Positions 53,329-62,147 of a DNA stretch of 64,000 nt are shown here, piece after piece (within the stretch, counting starts at the first letter, position 1; each line of letters starts with the position of its first letter). Origin of the DNA: an uncultured Actinomycetes bacterium. GTDB taxonomy: Bacteria; Actinomycetota; Acidimicrobiia; Acidimicrobiales; RAAP-2. A program made the position numbers and the translations under genes. The notes under the pieces are model-generated. The model was given only the letters and a program-made list of their open reading frames with translations. It did no database searches and had not been told where the DNA came from. Location: contig CAIKCI010000011.1 of NCBI GenBank assembly GCA_903825895.1, positions 28,807 to 92,806 on the forward strand, in the 5' to 3' direction.

Positions 53329-54066
53329 ATGCGAGCAACCATCCTCCAACATCTCTGGTGCGAATCATCGGGGCTGTTTGGGGAGATGCTTGAATCTCGA
53401 GGATTTTCACTCGATATTCGAGAACTCGACGAAGGGGCGGTGTTGCCATCGCTCGAAGAGACGGATTTAGTCCTGGCTCTCGGCGGGCCGATGAGTGTGA
53501 ACGACGAAGACATCTGGCCATTCTTGGCGCCTGAGAAGCACTTCATTGCCGACGTCGTGGAACGCCAAATTCCCTATTTCGGTGTGTGTCTTGGCGCTCA
53601 GTTGCTGGCCTCAGCCTTAGGAGCAAGCGTGATGACGGGCCCCGTCCCCGAGGTCGGCGTCTTGACGGTGAAGCGAACACAAGGGGCGAGCGACGTACTC
53701 TTCGACGCTTTGTCGCAGGAGTTCCCCGCCCTTCACTGGCATGGGGACACCTTCGATCTCCCTCACAACAGCACCCTGCTGGCGTCATCGACTCAGTATG
53801 CCCATCAAGCCTTTCGGGTGGGAACTCATGCCTACGGAGTCCAGTTTCACCTGGAGGTCACCGAAGACATGGTTGTTCAGTGGTCTCAAATTCCCGAATA
53901 CGTAGCGTCGCTCAGGAGTGCACGGGGAGATGGTGGATTCCGAATCTTGCAACAAGAGGTTGCGGACTATGCCGCCGAGATGAGAGAGTCGGCTGAGGAG
54001 ATATTCGGAAGGTTCTTGGACCACATCGTCCTGAAGAAGCACGTGGGGGTTACGAGCGCTTCATAG
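53329..54066 (+). CDS. Class I glutamine amidotransferase-like protein
   Basis: 245 residues of the GMP-synthase-like class I glutaminase fold. The nucleophile elbow is PYFGVCLGAQLLASALG and the His-Glu pair is YGVQFHLEVTED; LVLALGGPMSVNDED supplies the oxyanion loop. It starts 3 bp after mgsC and precedes the GmaS-like gene, so it is in the operon, but no subunit of the known N-methylglutamate synthase is of this type. It may hydrolyse gamma-glutamyl amides, feed ammonia, or act on another substrate; the role is unknown. Confidence 0.8.
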   Translation: MRATILQHLWCESSGLFGEMLESRGFSLDIRELDEGAVLPSLEETDLVLALGGPMSVNDEDIWPFLAPEKHFIADVVERQIPYFGVCLGAQLLASALGASVMTGPVPEVGVLTVKRTQGASDVLFDALSQEFPALHWHGDTFDLPHNSTLLASSTQYAHQAFRVGTHAYGVQFHLEVTEDMVVQWSQIPEYVASLRSARGDGGFRILQQEVADYAAEMRESAEEIFGRFLDHIVLKKHVGVTSAS

Positions 54067-54135
54067 CGAAGGATCAATTTGATTACGGTTTCTCAACCGA
54101 GGAAGCGATCAAGAGAAAAACAATAAGGGGGGAAG

Positions 54136-55497
54136 ATGAACGACGAAGTCGCAAAGTTACGCGCACGGGCAGAAAAAGATGGAGTGGAGTTTTACTTCGC
54201 ACTGTTTGTGGACATGCACGGGAAGCCCTGCGCCAAGATGATTCCTGTGGAATCGACCGACGTCTTGGTCGAAGGGGAGGCTGGATTCGCTGGATTCGCG
54301 GCCGGACCAATGGGACACACCCCCGCAGACGGAGACTTGATCGCCATCCCTGACCTTGACACCTACACCGTGTTGCCCTGGAAGCGAACGATCGCAATTG
54401 TTATGTGTGACATCTTTGTTGAAGGCGAGCCCTGGCCGTTCTGCCCTCGTTTGATTTTGAAAGACGCCATCGCCAAGGCCAAAGAGAAGGGCTTCGTCTT
54501 CAAGACTGGAGCGGAAGCAGAGTATTTCCTGGTCAACCGCCTCGAAGGTGGCGGCATTGAAGTCGCCGACCCCTTGGACCGGGCAGCATCGCCTTGTTAT
54601 GACGTCAAGGCGTTGACTCGTATGTACGACGTTTTGTCGGAACTCTCGAAGTACATGAATGAACTTGGCTGGGGCAACTATGCCAACGATCATGAAGATG
54701 CCAATGGTCAGTTCGAGCAGAACTTTGAATTCGCTGATGCGCTCACGACTGCTGATCGTCTCATTTTCTTCCGCTACATGGTGCACATGATCGCCCACGA
54801 TCACGGGATGGCTGCAACGTTTATGCCAAAGCCGTTCTCGAATCTGACGGGAAATGGCCTTCACTTCCACTCAAGTTTCTGGGACGCGACGACCGACAAG
54901 CCCTTGTTCTCTGACGACAAGGACCCCCGCGGTATGGGGATGTCAGCGCTGGGGTATCAGTACATCGCCGGCCTCTTGGCACACGCTCGAGCCCTTGTGG
55001 CCGTGACCTGTCCGACCGTGAACTCCTACAAGCGCATGGGCGTTGGTCCTCCAACCTCGGGTGCCACGTGGGCGCCGGCCTATGCCTCCTATGGAGGTAA
55101 TAACCGTACGCAAATGTTGCGTATCCCGAGTGGTGGAGGCCGAGTTGAGAACCGTGGAGCTGATGGATCGGCAAACCCTTATCTCGCCATGGCAGCGCAG
55201 TTGGTGGCCGGACTTGACGGCATAGAGCGCAACCTCGACCCGGGCGAGCCCAACGTGGACAACCTCTTCACGCTGAGCGAGGAAGCCATTGCGGCCAAGG
55301 GCATCCCTCAGATGCCGAGGACCCTTCTGGAGGCTGCTGATGCACTCAGGGCCGACGAGGTCATGCGCCAGGGTCTCGGCACGACGCGAGACGGGTATTA
55401 CGCCGATTACTTCGCTGATATCAAGACAGAAGAGTTCATGAGCTATCACCGCCAGGTCTCTCATTGGGAGATCGACCGGTACTTAACGCTTTTTTAA
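54136..55497 (+). CDS. gmaS: GlnT-type glutamine synthetase; probable gamma-glutamylmethylamide synthetase
   Basis: 453 residues of the glutamine-synthetase fold. Visible: EAEYFLVNR (metal Glu), the ENDHEDANGQFEQNF segment (NYANDHEDANGQFEQNF), GNGLHFHSSFWD, the ATP/glutamate site RIPSGGGRVENRGADGSANPYLAMAAQ and a C-terminal Tyr-containing tail that lacks the adenylylation motif of GlnA. Proteins of this group (annotated type III/GlnT) include GmaS, which ligates methylamine to glutamate. Its place with mgsABC and the mgdABCD set favours GmaS over ordinary ammonia-using GS; GlnA-like activity cannot be excluded. ATG 54136 has GGGGGGAAG upstream. Confidence 0.82.
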   Translation: MNDEVAKLRARAEKDGVEFYFALFVDMHGKPCAKMIPVESTDVLVEGEAGFAGFAAGPMGHTPADGDLIAIPDLDTYTVLPWKRTIAIVMCDIFVEGEPWPFCPRLILKDAIAKAKEKGFVFKTGAEAEYFLVNRLEGGGIEVADPLDRAASPCYDVKALTRMYDVLSELSKYMNELGWGNYANDHEDANGQFEQNFEFADALTTADRLIFFRYMVHMIAHDHGMAATFMPKPFSNLTGNGLHFHSSFWDATTDKPLFSDDKDPRGMGMSALGYQYIAGLLAHARALVAVTCPTVNSYKRMGVGPPTSGATWAPAYASYGGNNRTQMLRIPSGGGRVENRGADGSANPYLAMAAQLVAGLDGIERNLDPGEPNVDNLFTLSEEAIAAKGIPQMPRTLLEAADALRADEVMRQGLGTTRDGYYADYFADIKTEEFMSYHRQVSHWEIDRYLTLF

Positions 55498-55604
55498 CAA
55501 ATTTGAAACAACATCTGACGTCAAACTGGGTTATGTTTTTTTTATTGGGAAATAACGAAGACCTACTAAGGGGTGGATAGCAAACCAAGTAAAGGGGGGA
55601 TTGC

Positions 55605-57137
55605 GTGAGCGATTCAGAAGTGTTCTTGCGGCCAGACCTGGAATACGGTCTTGAAAAACACACCAACTGGTGGGGTGCGTTTGTTATCGGATTAGCGGGG
55701 ACCATTCTCGTTACCGGTATCGCGCCCTATGCGGTGCAAGGAACCGGAGCCATCGCCATCTTATTGATGGGGTCAATGACGATCCTTGGCTTTTTCCTTT
55801 GTCTGTGCTTGGGCGAGTTGGCGACGATTTGGCCAGACCGCACCGGTGGTATTCCATCGTTTGCCGAAGCATCCTTTGAGCCTCTGGTAGGGAGGAAATG
55901 GGCCCGCCACATGGGCGGTGTTTCGGGTTGGGCTTATTGGCTTGGCTGGTTCCCGGTCGCACCGATCAACGTGATTCTTTGTGCGGCGTATATTGAAGTG
56001 CTTTTCAATATCAACCCAGGAACGCTGCTGCTGCCCGTTGGGTCGACGTGGGGGGCGCCGATCGGCACCACAACGCTGTTGATCTGCGCCATCATTTTGG
56101 TGGCAATTTACATCCCGGCCTATCTCGGTATTCGCCTTGGAGCCGCATTCGCGACCTTCCTCGGCGTACTATCGATGCTGCCCATCACAGCGATGATTTT
56201 CCTTCCCTTCTTTAAGTCGGGCTCGATTCACTGGAGCAGCGTCGCTGGCTTCCACGCACCTCCTCACGTCCACGTGACCTGGATATTCATCCTGGCCTGG
56301 ACGTTCCCCATTCTTTGGAACGTCATTGCCATGGAAGCTGCCGCCTGTTATGTGGGCGAATGCAAGGGAGGAGCTCGCGACGCCAAGATCGCCCTGACGG
56401 CAGAAGGTGCCTTCGGGATGTTCATCTATATTCTGACGCCGTTGATGTTTGTGGCCGTCTTGGGTCTGGCTTTGAGTTCGGCCGACCCCTTGACGATGTA
56501 CCTTCAGTACACGGAAAAGATCTTCGGTGCCGGTTCATGGGAGAAGTGGTTCATCGGCATTCCGCTGATTTTGGCGCTGTTGCTCTCGGTACTGAACGCC
56601 ATCATGGGAGTTGGACGATCACTGTTCCAGGCCTCAGAGGACCACGTGCTGCCTCGCTTCTTCTCGCACAAGAACAAGCATGGCGTGCCTGACTTCTCGA
56701 TGGCCTTCAATGTGGTCGTTGCCATGCTGCTGGTCTTCTTGGGTTCACCGGTTCGGATTTACATCATTTCGAACGCCGGGTACCTCTCGGCATGTTCATT
56801 CGCTTTCCTGGGGTACTTCGTTTATCGACACCTCCGTCCTGACGTAGAGCGGCCATTCAGGTTGCCTACATTTGCCAAGTGGGGGGCGTTGGCAGTCTTC
56901 ATCTTGTGGATGTTTATCTTCTTCGTCGGTGGGTGGAACGCCCCAAATATCGTGGTCGGACCCGGCCAAGGACCATGGCTGTTTTTGATCGGTATCGCTA
57001 TTGTGGCGCTTTATGTTCCGCTCTATGCCTATCGCAGTTGGTCGGATAAGCGACTCTTGGCCTCAGGAAAGATTGAGGACCACCAGGCTGCGCATAACTG
57101 GCACTTGCGAGCCCAGGCCAGCGAGCCGGTCCAGTAG
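55605..57137 (+). CDS. APC-family permease
   Basis: 510 residues with about twelve hydrophobic segments and the APC start (NWWGAFVIGLAGTILVTGIAPYAVQGTGAIAILLMGSM, first helix with unwound G-x-G). FMLLSVLNAIMGVGRSLFQASEDHVLPRFFS-like run (LLLSVLNAIMGVGRSLFQASEDHVLPRFFSHKN) is typical. Cargo cannot be read off; an amine or amino acid is likely, and the neighbours suggest methylamine, N-methylglutamate or sarcosine. It starts 107 bp after gmaS, with AAAGGGGGGA before GTG 55605. Confidence 0.85.
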   Translation: MSDSEVFLRPDLEYGLEKHTNWWGAFVIGLAGTILVTGIAPYAVQGTGAIAILLMGSMTILGFFLCLCLGELATIWPDRTGGIPSFAEASFEPLVGRKWARHMGGVSGWAYWLGWFPVAPINVILCAAYIEVLFNINPGTLLLPVGSTWGAPIGTTTLLICAIILVAIYIPAYLGIRLGAAFATFLGVLSMLPITAMIFLPFFKSGSIHWSSVAGFHAPPHVHVTWIFILAWTFPILWNVIAMEAAACYVGECKGGARDAKIALTAEGAFGMFIYILTPLMFVAVLGLALSSADPLTMYLQYTEKIFGAGSWEKWFIGIPLILALLLSVLNAIMGVGRSLFQASEDHVLPRFFSHKNKHGVPDFSMAFNVVVAMLLVFLGSPVRIYIISNAGYLSACSFAFLGYFVYRHLRPDVERPFRLPTFAKWGALAVFILWMFIFFVGGWNAPNIVVGPGQGPWLFLIGIAIVALYVPLYAYRSWSDKRLLASGKIEDHQAAHNWHLRAQASEPVQ

Positions 57138-57152
57138 AAATTGTTGCGTAGA

Positions 57153-57182
57153 CGGGGCACTGGGCGTCGGCCTGGTGCCCCG
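57153..57182 (+). terminator. Strong intergenic hairpin after the permease gene
   Basis: A 13-bp stem (57153-57165 with 57170-57182, CGGGGCAC paired with GTGCCCCG at its base) with a four-base loop lies between the permease and the stress-protein gene. The downstream T content (CTTCGCTTTGT) is modest, so it may be a weak terminator or an RNA-stability hairpin that lowers expression of the next gene. Confidence 0.5.
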
Positions 57183-57205
57183 CTTCGCTTTGTGGAGAGG
57201 GTTTC

Positions 57206-57685
57206 ATGCTGTTCGCTCGAAAGAAGTTTGACCCAGAGCCAACAGAGCCAATTGGGGTGATGTTGGCGACGGCAAGTGACTCATTCTCAGATGCCGCGAT
57301 TCGCACCGTCATCAACGAAGCAGCCGGCCGGCCGGTGAGCGTGCTGGCAATCTTGCGGGTCTATGGCTCACAGTTTGGTCTTCCAAATCCTGGGTTGTTG
57401 CCCAATAAACAAGAGCGAGAGAAGGCCTACGGCGTCATGGAGGAGGCGATGGCAAAGTTAGAAGATGCCGGTCTTGAGGTTGATGGACAGATTGCCATCA
57501 CCAGAGCGATCGCCAAAAAGATCACCGAAATGACGGTTCTGCGCCAAGCGACGGTTCTTGTGATGGATGATTCTCCCGAAATTGGGCTGCGACGAAAGAT
57601 GGAAGGGGACATCACTGGAGGTATCGCGAAACGACTTCCGTCCTCGGTGAAGTTCTGTTTGCTCCACCCAGCGAAACACAGCTGA
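57206..57685 (+). CDS. Universal stress protein (UspA-like)
   Basis: 159 residues with the UspA alpha/beta pattern: a first strand VMLATASDSFSDAAIRTVINEAAGRPVSVLAILRVYGSQ, a central helix (KLEDAGLEVDGQIAITRAIAKKITEM) and a C-terminal ATP-loop-like GGIAKRLPSSVKFCLLHP, where the usual G-x2-G-x9-G(S/T) is weak. Nucleotide binding is therefore uncertain. It lies between the permease and the sarcosine-oxidase-type genes, which have their own promoter. Confidence 0.75.
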   Translation: MLFARKKFDPEPTEPIGVMLATASDSFSDAAIRTVINEAAGRPVSVLAILRVYGSQFGLPNPGLLPNKQEREKAYGVMEEAMAKLEDAGLEVDGQIAITRAIAKKITEMTVLRQATVLVMDDSPEIGLRRKMEGDITGGIAKRLPSSVKFCLLHPAKHS

Positions 57686-57701
57686 AGAGGTGGGGGAGAG
57701 A

Positions 57702-57742
57702 GTCCACTGATAGTGGACAACGTTTCCTGACCCTGTTAGGTT
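57702..57742 (+). promoter_or_regulatory. Operator-promoter of the mgd operon
   Basis: A second copy of the palindrome, GTCCACTGATAGTGGAC (57702-57718), overlaps TGGACA (57714-57719) as the -35; TAGGTT (57737-57742) follows at exactly 17 bp. Beyond the palindrome, the next eight bases (AACGTTTC, starting at 57719) are also identical to the mgs promoter. The downstream gene mgdA starts with GTG 57797. Two copies with identical geometry make coincidence unlikely. Confidence 0.8.
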
Positions 57743-57796
57743 TTCCCTAGTGGCAGGCAAAAAAATCGGTAATCCATCACCACAAGGGGCGAGAAC

Positions 57797-59059
57797 GTGA
57801 GTCGCAACAAGCCAGTCAAGTATTCAGCATTAGGGCTCTTTAAGCGAGGTCTCAGCGGGAAAGAGTGGCCCCGCGTGTGGCGTGACGTTGATCTCAAGAA
57901 GACCTATGACGTCGTGATCATCGGTGCCGGAGTCCATGGCCTCTCTACTGCGTACTACTTAGCGAAGAACCATGGCGTTAAGAATGTTGCCGTGGTTGAT
58001 CGTGCCTACGTCGGCGGTGGGGGATCGGGTCGAAACACGGCGATTCTTCGTTCGAACTATCTCACGCCAGAAGGCGTTCGTTTTTATGACCGATCTGTTG
58101 ATCTCTATCGTCACCTCGCTGCTGATCTGAATTTCAATGTCATGTTTGCCCCACGGGGCCACTTGACCTTGGCGCACAACGACGGAGCGCTTCGGACAAT
58201 GCGCTGGCGGGCTGAAGTCAATAAAGTTCAAGGAATAGATTCAGAGGTCATCGGCCCGGAGGAGATCAAGAAACTCGTACCGTACATGGACGTCTCTGAC
58301 GACACGCGCTATCCGATTCTCGGTGCCTTGTACCACCCACCAGGAGGAATTATTCGCCATGACGCTGTCAACTGGGGTTACGCACGCGCCGCCGACGCCA
58401 TGGGCGTGGAGATTCACCAAAAGACTGAAGTCTTAGGAATTAACACGGCGGGAGGGAAAGTGACGGGCGTGCGCACAAACCGCGGTGACGTCTCGGCGCC
58501 GATCGTCATCAACTGCACTGCTGGGTGGGCCACGCTTATTGCCGATATGGCGGGCGTGAAGTTGCCCATCATCACTCACCCTTTGCAAGCAGCTGTCACC
58601 GAGCCGGTGCAGATGTTCCTGTCATCGGTGGTGGTCTCCGGAAGCTTGCACGTCTATGTTTCGCAAACCGACCGTGGTGAGTTGGTCTTTGGAGCGAGTA
58701 CCGACCCCTACGCGGCGTACTCGATGCGCAGTTCGCTGGAGTTCACCGAGGAACTCGCAGGGCATGTGCTCGAACTCATGCCGTCGATCTCAAAAATGCG
58801 CGTTCTTCGACAGTGGTCGGGATTGTGCGACATCACACCAGACTTCTCGCCGATTATGGGTTTCACCGAAGTCGAAGGCTTCTTGGTCGATGTCGGTTGG
58901 GGCACCTACGGCTTTAAAGCAGGACCAGCGTCTGGCGAAGCCATGGCGCAACTTGCAGCGACGAACAAGACGCCTGAGATCATCTCAGCGTTCGACTTGG
59001 CTCGTTTCGAAGAAGGTCGCCTGGCATCCGAGCGCGGCGCCGCCGCGGTGGGTCACTAG
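57797..59059 (+). CDS. mgdA: Sarcosine oxidase beta / N-methylglutamate dehydrogenase subunit A-like flavoprotein
   Basis: 420 residues. The dinucleotide-binding start DVVIIGAGVHGLSTAYYLAKNHG, followed by GGGGSGRNTAILRSNY, is the SoxB signature; the late GSGRN... FAD contacts and MRVLRQWSGLCDITPDFSPIMGF are also typical. In heterotetrameric sarcosine oxidase this subunit holds FAD and a covalent FMN and oxidises the N-methyl substrate. The set of four genes (57797-62751) has the soxBDAG order. Either sarcosine or N-methylglutamate could be the substrate; the adjacent gmaS-mgsABC genes favour the latter. Confidence 0.88.
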   Translation: MSRNKPVKYSALGLFKRGLSGKEWPRVWRDVDLKKTYDVVIIGAGVHGLSTAYYLAKNHGVKNVAVVDRAYVGGGGSGRNTAILRSNYLTPEGVRFYDRSVDLYRHLAADLNFNVMFAPRGHLTLAHNDGALRTMRWRAEVNKVQGIDSEVIGPEEIKKLVPYMDVSDDTRYPILGALYHPPGGIIRHDAVNWGYARAADAMGVEIHQKTEVLGINTAGGKVTGVRTNRGDVSAPIVINCTAGWATLIADMAGVKLPIITHPLQAAVTEPVQMFLSSVVVSGSLHVYVSQTDRGELVFGASTDPYAAYSMRSSLEFTEELAGHVLELMPSISKMRVLRQWSGLCDITPDFSPIMGFTEVEGFLVDVGWGTYGFKAGPASGEAMAQLAATNKTPEIISAFDLARFEEGRLASERGAAAVGH

Positions 59060-59076
59060 GGGAGGAGAGCGACGTC

Positions 59077-59346
59077 ATGATTTTGATTCCTTGTCCAAAT
59101 TGTGGACCACGTAACTCTTCGGAATTCACCTATGAAGGTGAAAACAAAGAGCGACCGAACGCTGCCACCGTAACGAAAGCCCAGTGGCGAAACTACCTCT
59201 ACCTCAAAAACAACCCTTTGGGCTGGACGACCGAGACGTGGTACCACTCGTCGGGGTGCAAAAAATTTCTTGTTGCCGAGCGGCACACGATGACCAATGA
59301 GATTCGATCAACCAAAGCCCTCGGGCAACAAGGAGGCGCATCGTGA
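59077..59346 (+). CDS. mgdB: Sarcosine oxidase delta / N-methylglutamate dehydrogenase subunit B-like
   Basis: 89 residues; small zinc-binding subunit. The zinc ligands are Cys6 and Cys9 of CPNCGPRNSSEF and the later His and Cys in WYHSSGCKKF. WTTETWYHSSGCKKFLVAERHT is the family core. It starts 17 bp after mgdA and overlaps mgdC by 4 bp (GTGA). The four Cys/His pattern and position make the assignment secure at family level. Confidence 0.93.
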   Translation: MILIPCPNCGPRNSSEFTYEGENKERPNAATVTKAQWRNYLYLKNNPLGWTTETWYHSSGCKKFLVAERHTMTNEIRSTKALGQQGGAS

Positions 59347-62147
59347 GTGGCGCGCAAGGATCCTCAAGAGGAGCACAACGTCTAGGCGAAGTGGTCGATC
59401 GCAATCGTACGATCACGTTTACGTTTAACGGCAAGAAATATAAAGGGCTTGAGGGTGACACGATCATTTCAGCCCTGACGGCAAATGGTGTCAAGATCGT
59501 GTCGCGTAGTTGGAAGTATCACCGTCGTCGTGGCGTGATGTCGGGTAACTACCACGATCCCAATTGTCACTTCCAAGTTAATGATGAGCCCAATGTGCGT
59601 GGCGCCCATCGACGCCTTGAAGAGGGAATGGTTGTGTCAACCCAGAACGTCTCGCCCTCGTTGAAGTTCGACATCGGTGCCGTCAACCAAAAGCTGAGTC
59701 GTTTTCTGACTGCTGGGTTTTACTACAAGACGTTTATCAAACCAGAGCGTTTGTGGCCGACCTACGAAAAAGTTCTGCAACGCTTTGCCGGTGGGGGAAA
59801 AGTGGCGGCAACGGGTCACCATGTTCCTGCCGACAAGCGCTACGCGCACCCTGACGTGTTGGTAGCCGGTGGTGGTCCAAGTGGCATGAGCGCAGCATTG
59901 TCTGCTGCTGATGCTGGCTCAAATGTCTTATTGGTCGAAGAAGAGTACGAGCTTGGCGGCTTCCTTCGATGGGGGACTGCTGACGAGTTGGCCGTTGCGC
60001 AGTCGCTTCGAGAAAAGGTTGCAGCGCATCCGAAGATTACGACGCTCACCAATGCGGTCGTAGCCGGAAGGTACGACCAGAACTGGGTCTCCGTTATTGA
60101 ACGGGGCCTTCCTGTTGTGATGGAGTCACTGATCAAGGTGCGAACAGCGACTCTGGTTGCGGCCCCTGGCTTGATCGAGCGACCTTACGTGTTTGAAGGC
60201 AACGACCTGCCAGGCGTCATGTTGTCAACGGCGGTCCTGCGTCTTGTCAACCTTTATGCGGTCAAACCTGGTGAACGAGCCGTGGTCTTTACTGGGAACG
60301 ACTCTGGAATCGCTGCGGCTGAAGCACTTCGCGGCATTGGGGTCGATGTGGTTCAGGTCGTTGATGCGCGCCACGGCGGAGGACTGGTTCGGGCCACGAG
60401 TTCGCGTGGCGTACTCTCAGGCGTTGAGTTAAGTGACGGCTCAAAGGTCTTATGTGATCTTTTGGTGGTGGCCGCAGGGTGGACGGCACCGACAACCTTG
60501 CTGAACCTCTCGGGCAACCATCCAGTCTTCGATGAGGCGGGAGCCCGCTTTGTTCCAGGGCCCGACCTTGACGACACGGTATTCGCTACCGGCGGTCTCG
60601 TCGGAGACGGAACGATTGATGAGATCCTTGCTCACGGTGCAGCCGTGGGACGACAAGCATCAGAACGCGCAACGAACGGAAGCGTGACAACTGTCGCACC
60701 GGCGTTCTCTCCAGATCCCCATCTTCCCTTGTTTTTCGGAACAACGAAGGGAATCGTTGACTTTTCTGAAGACGTGTCGTCAAAGGATCTGCTTACCGCA
60801 GCGCACGAGGGCTATAACTCGGTAGAACTACTCAAGCGCTATACAACGGCCACGATGGGTCCAGCGCAAGGCAAGCTCGAGACGATTAATACCGTGGCCG
60901 TATTGGCCTCAGCGAACGGTGAATCGATCGAGGAAACGGGCACAACGGTCTGGCGCCCTCCTTACGTGCCGATCACGTTGGGGGCACTTGCTGGGCGGAG
61001 TTATGAGCCAGTGCGCTATTCGCCGATGCAGGCGTGGCACGAATCCCACGGTGGCATCAACATTGTCGCTGGGCAGTGGATGCGCCCGGAACATTACGGT
61101 GACGCGGCGAAGGAAGTCTCAACGGTTCGATCGGGCGTTGGCATTATCGATGTGACGCCATTGGGCAAGTTCGAACTTAAAGGTACTGACGTCACGAAGT
61201 TACTGAATCTTGTCTATGTGAACAAGTGGTCCAAGTTGGAGGTTGGCGCCGTACGCTACGGCGTGATGTGTGGGGAAGACGGTGTCATCTTTGACGACGG
61301 AGTCACGGGACATCTCAGTGAAGATCGTTATTTCATGTCGACGACAAGTTCAGGAGCAGCTGGCGTTTACGCCCACTTAGAGTCCTGGTTGCAGACCGGC
61401 TTTCCGGAGTGGGATGTCACGATCACCAACGTGACGAGTGCCTACGCCAGCATCAATATTGCCGGACCTCAGTCACGGGAGCTGCTGTCGAAGTTAGTTT
61501 CGGACGTCGATCTCTCGAACGAAGCATTCCCGTACATGAATCTTCGAACGGGGACCATTGCCGGAGTGCCTGGGTGCCACATGTGGCGTATTGGCTTTAC
61601 TGGTGAACTGAGTTTCGAGATTCATGTGCCTGCTGGATTCGGAGCGTACGTGTGGGAGACGTTGATGGAGCACGGCGCTGATTTCGGTATTACCCCCTTT
61701 GGTCTCGAGGCGCAACGGATAATGCGATTAGAAAAAGGTCATTTCATTGTCGGCCAAGACACTGATGGGGTCACGCAAGGATTCTCTGCCGGTATCGATT
61801 GGCTTATCAAACTCGACAAGGATGATTTTATCGGCAAGCCGGAGCTCCAGTGGCAACATGACAGTGGAGCGGGTTTTCGATTGGTGGGGATTCATCCGAA
61901 CGATCCCAAACAAGTACCGACCGAAGCGAGTCAGATTGTCATTGACGGTATTATTCAAGGTCGTATTACTTCAAGTCGATTCTCTCCGACGCTGAATCGT
62001 TCAATCTGCCTCGGCCTCGTCGTGCCAGCTCTTGCGGTGGCGGGTACGGTCGTGCCGATTCGCTTGCCAAACGGCACCATTATCCAAGGAACCGTGATGG
62101 AACATCACGCTAGTTACGATCACGAAGGAGCAAAACTCCGTGGCTAA
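59343..62147 (+). CDS. mgdC: Sarcosine oxidase alpha / N-methylglutamate dehydrogenase subunit C-like
   Basis: 934 residues, largest subunit. In order: a ferredoxin-like N-terminal domain (ITFTFNGKKYKGLEGDTIISALTANGVKIVSRSWKYHRRRG), a NAD-binding region starting DVLVAGGGPSGMSAALSAADAGS, and a C-terminal GcvT/aminomethyltransferase-like half (from about 555; RPEHYGDAAKEVSTVRSGVGIIDVTPLGKFELKGTDVTKLLNL) that binds THF and turns the released methyl group into methylene-THF. The GcvT-type C-terminal VPIRLPNGTIIQGTV is present. It links N-demethylation to folate metabolism and so to PurU and formate dehydrogenase. Confidence 0.93.
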   Translation: MSGAQGSSRGAQRLGEVVDRNRTITFTFNGKKYKGLEGDTIISALTANGVKIVSRSWKYHRRRGVMSGNYHDPNCHFQVNDEPNVRGAHRRLEEGMVVSTQNVSPSLKFDIGAVNQKLSRFLTAGFYYKTFIKPERLWPTYEKVLQRFAGGGKVAATGHHVPADKRYAHPDVLVAGGGPSGMSAALSAADAGSNVLLVEEEYELGGFLRWGTADELAVAQSLREKVAAHPKITTLTNAVVAGRYDQNWVSVIERGLPVVMESLIKVRTATLVAAPGLIERPYVFEGNDLPGVMLSTAVLRLVNLYAVKPGERAVVFTGNDSGIAAAEALRGIGVDVVQVVDARHGGGLVRATSSRGVLSGVELSDGSKVLCDLLVVAAGWTAPTTLLNLSGNHPVFDEAGARFVPGPDLDDTVFATGGLVGDGTIDEILAHGAAVGRQASERATNGSVTTVAPAFSPDPHLPLFFGTTKGIVDFSEDVSSKDLLTAAHEGYNSVELLKRYTTATMGPAQGKLETINTVAVLASANGESIEETGTTVWRPPYVPITLGALAGRSYEPVRYSPMQAWHESHGGINIVAGQWMRPEHYGDAAKEVSTVRSGVGIIDVTPLGKFELKGTDVTKLLNLVYVNKWSKLEVGAVRYGVMCGEDGVIFDDGVTGHLSEDRYFMSTTSSGAAGVYAHLESWLQTGFPEWDVTITNVTSAYASINIAGPQSRELLSKLVSDVDLSNEAFPYMNLRTGTIAGVPGCHMWRIGFTGELSFEIHVPAGFGAYVWETLMEHGADFGITPFGLEAQRIMRLEKGHFIVGQDTDGVTQGFSAGIDWLIKLDKDDFIGKPELQWQHDSGAGFRLVGIHPNDPKQVPTEASQIVIDGIIQGRITSSRFSPTLNRSICLGLVVPALAVAGTVVPIRLPNGTIIQGTVMEHHASYDHEGAKLRG

